This document shows positions 61,260 through 64,000 of a stretch of 64,000 nt of DNA, in pieces. The stretch spans positions 186,001 to 250,000 of the forward strand of contig NZ_JANIOA010000001.1 in NCBI RefSeq assembly GCF_025175675.1, given 5' to 3'. Source of the stretch: Sedimenticola hydrogenitrophicus. Lineage in GTDB: Bacteria; Pseudomonadota; Gammaproteobacteria; Chromatiales; Chromatiaceae. The first letter of the stretch is position 1. The number at the start of each line of letters is the position of its first letter. The position numbers were made by a program, and so were the translations under genes. The notes beneath the pieces were generated by a model. The model was given only the letters and a program-made list of their open reading frames with translations, was not told the DNA's origin and searched no databases.

Positions 61260-63218
61260 CTATTTGGTTTCATCCGCGGTTGATTCTCCATGCTCCGCCT
61301 CCGGCCCGGCCTGAAAAAACCGTACCACATCCTCCAGGTCGCGGGTGCGTGCCATCGGCGGCATGCTCTCCAGGAACAGGTGACCGTAGCCCTTCTTCAG
61401 CAGCCGCGGATCGCACATCACCAGCACGCCGCGATCGGTCTCGTCGCGGATCAGCCGCCCCGCCCCCTGCTTCAGGGCAATCGCCGCCTGCGGAACCTGG
61501 TACTCCATAAACGGATTGCCGCCCTGCCTGCGCAGGGCATCGATGCGCGCCTGCAGCACCGGATCGCCCGGGGAGGCGAACGGCAGCTTGTCGATAATGA
61601 CGCAGGAGAGCGCCTCCCCCCGCACATCCACCCCCTCCCAGAAGCTGGCGGTACCCAGCAGCACTGCATTGCCCAGTTGGCGGAATCGCGCCAACAGTTC
61701 ACCCTTGGGCATGCTCCCCTGCACCAGCAGCGGGTAGTCGAGCCGCTCCGCCAGGCAGTCGGCCGCCTCACGTAGCGCCCGGTGGCTGGTGAACAGGATA
61801 AAGGCGCGCCCCTCGCTGGCCTGGATCACCGGCACCACCACCTCCAGCACCGCCTGGGTGTAGTGCGGCTCGCGTGGTTGGGGCATACCCCGGGGGACGT
61901 ACCAGAGCGCCTGGTGCCGGTAGTCGAACGGGCTGTCCCAGCAGGCGGTGCGCGCCTCGGTCAGACCCAGTTGGCGCTGAAAGTGGTCAAAACGCCCGCC
62001 CACCGCCAGGGTGGCCGAGGTGAAGATCCAGCTGCCGGGATGGCTGGCCATGCGCGCCTGGAACAGGGCGGAGATGTCCAGCGGGGTGCGATTAAGGCGG
62101 AAACTCTGGCTATAGGTCTCGAACCAGCGGATGTATTCCCCCTGCGCCTCGTCTTCCCGGGTCAGCTCATTGAGACATTGGCGGATCGACTTGCAGCGGG
62201 TGAGGCAGCTGTCCAGCCCCTTGCCACGCCCCTCGACCAGCTGCAGCAGCTCGATCATCTTGGCCAGCGCCCCATCCAGCTGATCCAGGGCGCGCAGGAT
62301 CTGGCGATCGGCGGCGATCTCCGCCCAAGGGCCGCGACGCATCTCCAGGCCAAACCGCAGCCGCAAGTCGCGCACCCCTTTGGCCAGTTGCGCCGACTGC
62401 TCCGGCACCGCCTTGATATCCCCCGCCTCGCGCTGGTACTCGGTATCGATATCGCGGCACAGATCCAGCAACTGGCGACCGCTGATCCCGGAACCGAAGA
62501 AGTTGCCCGCCACCTCGGGGAGTTGATGCGCCTCGTCCACCACAAAGCAGTCCGCGCCCGGCAGCAGCTCGCCGAAACCGCCCTCCTTGAGGGCAAAATC
62601 GGCACACAACAGGTGGTGATTGATCACCACCAAATCCGCCTCCTGGGCACGCCGCCGCGCCTCCACCAGGTGACAGGCACTGTAATCACCGCACTCCGCC
62701 CCCAGGCAGTTCTCCGTGGTGGAGGTGACCAGCGGCCAGATGCGGGCATCTTCCGGAATATCGGTGAGTTCGGCGACATCGCCGCTGCGGGTGCGCCCCG
62801 ACCAGCGCTGTACCTGCATCAGTTGATCCACCATCTCGCGGCTGTTGAGCCGCCCCTCCAGCAGGGTCATCTCCATGCGGTGGATGCAGAGATAGTTGGC
62901 GCGGCCCTTGAGCAGGGCCACATCGACCGGCACCGCCAGGGCCTGGCGGACTCGGGGCAGGTCACGGTGAAACAGCTGATCCTGCAGATTCTTGGTGCCG
63001 GTGGAGATGATCACCTTCTGCCCCGCGAGCAGGGCCGGGACCAGGTAGGCATAGGTCTTGCCGGTGCCGGTGCCGGCCTCGCTGATCAGCACCTCACCCC
63101 GGGTCATGGCCTGCATCACCGCCACCGCCATCGCCTCCTGCTGGGGGCGGTAGGTAAACCCCTCCACGCAGTTGGCCAGCAGGCCGTCGGGACCCAGGAT
63201 TTCGCTGATTTCAGACAT
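61260..63218 (-). CDS. DinG/YoaA-family ATP-dependent DNA helicase
   Basis: A 652-residue XPD-like helicase. Walker A is EAGTGTGKTYAYL (about 47-59) and the DEAH box is FVVDEAHQLPEV. The four cysteines for an iron-sulfur cluster occur in the CIHRM, NCLGAECGDYSACHL segments. Later motifs are FTSATLAVGGRF, GTASFWEGVDVRG and QGAGRLIRDETDRGVLVMCD. It is 5'-3' helicase of the DinG/YoaA group, acting on R-loops, forks or G-quadruplexes. It begins 9 bases before the end of the small gene upstream, so the two may be co-transcribed. Confidence 0.92.
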   Translation of the reverse strand: MSEISEILGPDGLLANCVEGFTYRPQQEAMAVAVMQAMTRGEVLISEAGTGTGKTYAYLVPALLAGQKVIISTGTKNLQDQLFHRDLPRVRQALAVPVDVALLKGRANYLCIHRMEMTLLEGRLNSREMVDQLMQVQRWSGRTRSGDVAELTDIPEDARIWPLVTSTTENCLGAECGDYSACHLVEARRRAQEADLVVINHHLLCADFALKEGGFGELLPGADCFVVDEAHQLPEVAGNFFGSGISGRQLLDLCRDIDTEYQREAGDIKAVPEQSAQLAKGVRDLRLRFGLEMRRGPWAEIAADRQILRALDQLDGALAKMIELLQLVEGRGKGLDSCLTRCKSIRQCLNELTREDEAQGEYIRWFETYSQSFRLNRTPLDISALFQARMASHPGSWIFTSATLAVGGRFDHFQRQLGLTEARTACWDSPFDYRHQALWYVPRGMPQPREPHYTQAVLEVVVPVIQASEGRAFILFTSHRALREAADCLAERLDYPLLVQGSMPKGELLARFRQLGNAVLLGTASFWEGVDVRGEALSCVIIDKLPFASPGDPVLQARIDALRRQGGNPFMEYQVPQAAIALKQGAGRLIRDETDRGVLVMCDPRLLKKGYGHLFLESMPPMARTRDLEDVVRFFQAGPEAEHGESTADETK

Positions 63219-63226
63219 GATCCGGT

Positions 63227-63694
63227 TTAATCGTTGTGGTCGCGGGACCAGGCCAGCCGGCCGATGATCTTGAACCGGGCCACCGAGAGCGCGCCGCGCT
63301 TGGCCCGGCCGCTGCTGGATTTGTCCATGAATTCGAGCAGCTCCCCGCGCTCCGCCTCGTAGATCTCATACGGCTCATACTCCTCATCCATGAGCACCAG
63401 CACCACACAGTCCCAGGGCTGGTCGGCCTTGATCTGGCCGATGCGCTGGCCGGTCTTGCTCTCATCGAATATGGTCCGGCTCTTGATCTGGATACGCCGG
63501 CCATCGCGTGCCGGGTCGAGCGCATCGTAACCCCCGACCGCGGCATCGACCGGGGTCAGATGCAGCAGCCGGATGGCGTCATGCAGGGCGATCTCGTTGC
63601 TGATGCCGGGCAAAGGCTTACCCATGGCCCGCCGATACTCCGCTGCGAGCTGGCGTGCCTGGCCGATCAATTTGTCAGCGGCATAGAGGCTCAT
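63227..63694 (-). CDS. Uncharacterised protein, possible PD-(D/E)xK-like fold
   Basis: A 155-residue protein I do not recognise with certainty. GGYDALDPARDGRRIQIKSRT (split, about 54-74) has an Asp followed by QIK, as in a degenerate PD-(D/E)xK nuclease-like core, then a strand CVVLVLMDEEYEPYEIYE. It lies directly upstream of the DinG-type helicase with an 8-base gap. A nucleic-acid role alongside the helicase is possible. Composition is like the chromosome and there is no defence context. Confidence 0.6.
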   Translation of the reverse strand: MSLYAADKLIGQARQLAAEYRRAMGKPLPGISNEIALHDAIRLLHLTPVDAAVGGYDALDPARDGRRIQIKSRTIFDESKTGQRIGQIKADQPWDCVVLVLMDEEYEPYEIYEAERGELLEFMDKSSSGRAKRGALSVARFKIIGRLAWSRDHND

Positions 63695-63806
63695 GCCGAT
63701 AAATCTCCCCGGATATCAATGGCTTTCAGCGGGATTGTATCCTAAACCGTTGGCGACTGCCGCATCCTTGATCGGGCATCAGGCAAAAACATCCGCACTC
63801 GGAGGC

Positions 63807-64000
63807 TCACTGGAGCATGCGCGCCTTGCGCTCGGCCACGTTGGCACCGGAAACATCCCCGGCCGCCCGCCGCGCCCGGGCGATCAGCTGCCAGCTGTCC
63901 CGTTTCAAGGCCACATCGCCGCCCGCCAGGGTGAGAGATTTATTGGCCAGATCGGCGGCCAGGAGATGGCGGCCCTGGATCAGGCGCAGACCGGCCAGCC
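63807..64000 (-). CDS. 3' end of a gene cut by the window edge
   Basis: An open frame without a start runs from the window edge to a TGA at 63807. Its 63 or so residues (including AADLANKSLTLAGGDVALKR and a C-terminal NVAERKARMLQ) look coding by composition. I do not recognise the protein; too little is visible to assign a function. Confidence 0.6.
   Translation of the reverse strand, partial: LAGLRLIQGRHLLAADLANKSLTLAGGDVALKRDSWQLIARARRAAGDVSGANVAERKARMLQ

Noticed and set aside
63227-63694. Restriction endonuclease
   Set aside because: The D...QIK pattern is weak, there is no methyltransferase partner, and the neighbour is a housekeeping-type helicase.

Overview
The window is chromosomal DNA of a GC-rich gammaproteobacterium, probably a Chromatiales-like sulfur or hydrogen oxidiser. 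This rests on the H2-sensing hydrogenase and Hyp/HoxX maturation genes, a TRAP transporter, fused trehalose/glycogen enzymes, and dense families of short palindromic intergenic repeats. The organism assignment is an inference. I saw no tRNA, rRNA or CRISPR array.

Positions 1-15.7 kb form a defence and toxin-antitoxin island. It holds an AbiEi/AbiEii pair, an IS21 remnant, a DNA phosphorothioation (PT) locus, a Fic protein, a HipA-like fragment and a HipBA pair. The PT locus (2.0-12.3 kb) is visibly AT-rich compared with everything after 13.7 kb. Its minus-strand operon reads: small putative regulator, SspB (DUF4007), SspC (ATPase), SspD (PP-loop sulfurtransferase), a MORC-like GHKL ATPase, and a protein joining a GIY-YIG-like domain to a HEPN (RX4H) domain. 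A PT-associated putative methyltransferase gene converges on it. No sspA, sspE or dndFGH restriction gene is present, so the last two operon genes are candidate effectors. This is the best candidate here for an undescribed system.

Positions 16-30.3 kb carry hydrogen sensing and [NiFe]-hydrogenase maturation, all on the minus strand: hupK-like, hypA, hypB, hypC, hypD, hypE, hoxX, hupR (NtrC-type regulator), hupT (kinase), hupU and hupV. The hydrogenase subunits are of the regulatory, H2-sensing type: no Tat signal on the small subunit and no C-terminal extension on the large one. The energy-conserving hydrogenase must be encoded elsewhere. The intergenic gaps are packed with repeats.

Positions 31-40.2 kb hold a MarR-like regulator, a LysE-type exporter, a fused hydantoinase/5-oxoprolinase, a TRAP transporter (dctP, dctQ, dctM) with a palindromic operator candidate in front, and a divergent modA. 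Positions 40.3-50.6 kb are a trehalose/alpha-glucan operon encoding TreS-maltokinase, TreZ and a MalQ-TreY fusion. Positions 51-53 kb carry a second LysE exporter and glycerate 2-kinase.

Positions 53-57.1 kb, on the plus strand, encode a MotA/TolQ-like plus MotB-like stator pair without the usual peptidoglycan-binding domain, then a receiver-CheC response regulator and a diguanylate cyclase. Positions 57.4-64 kb carry tsaB, pncB, pncA, a PilZ protein, a DinG-family helicase, a small uncharacterised protein and the end of one further gene cut by the window edge.
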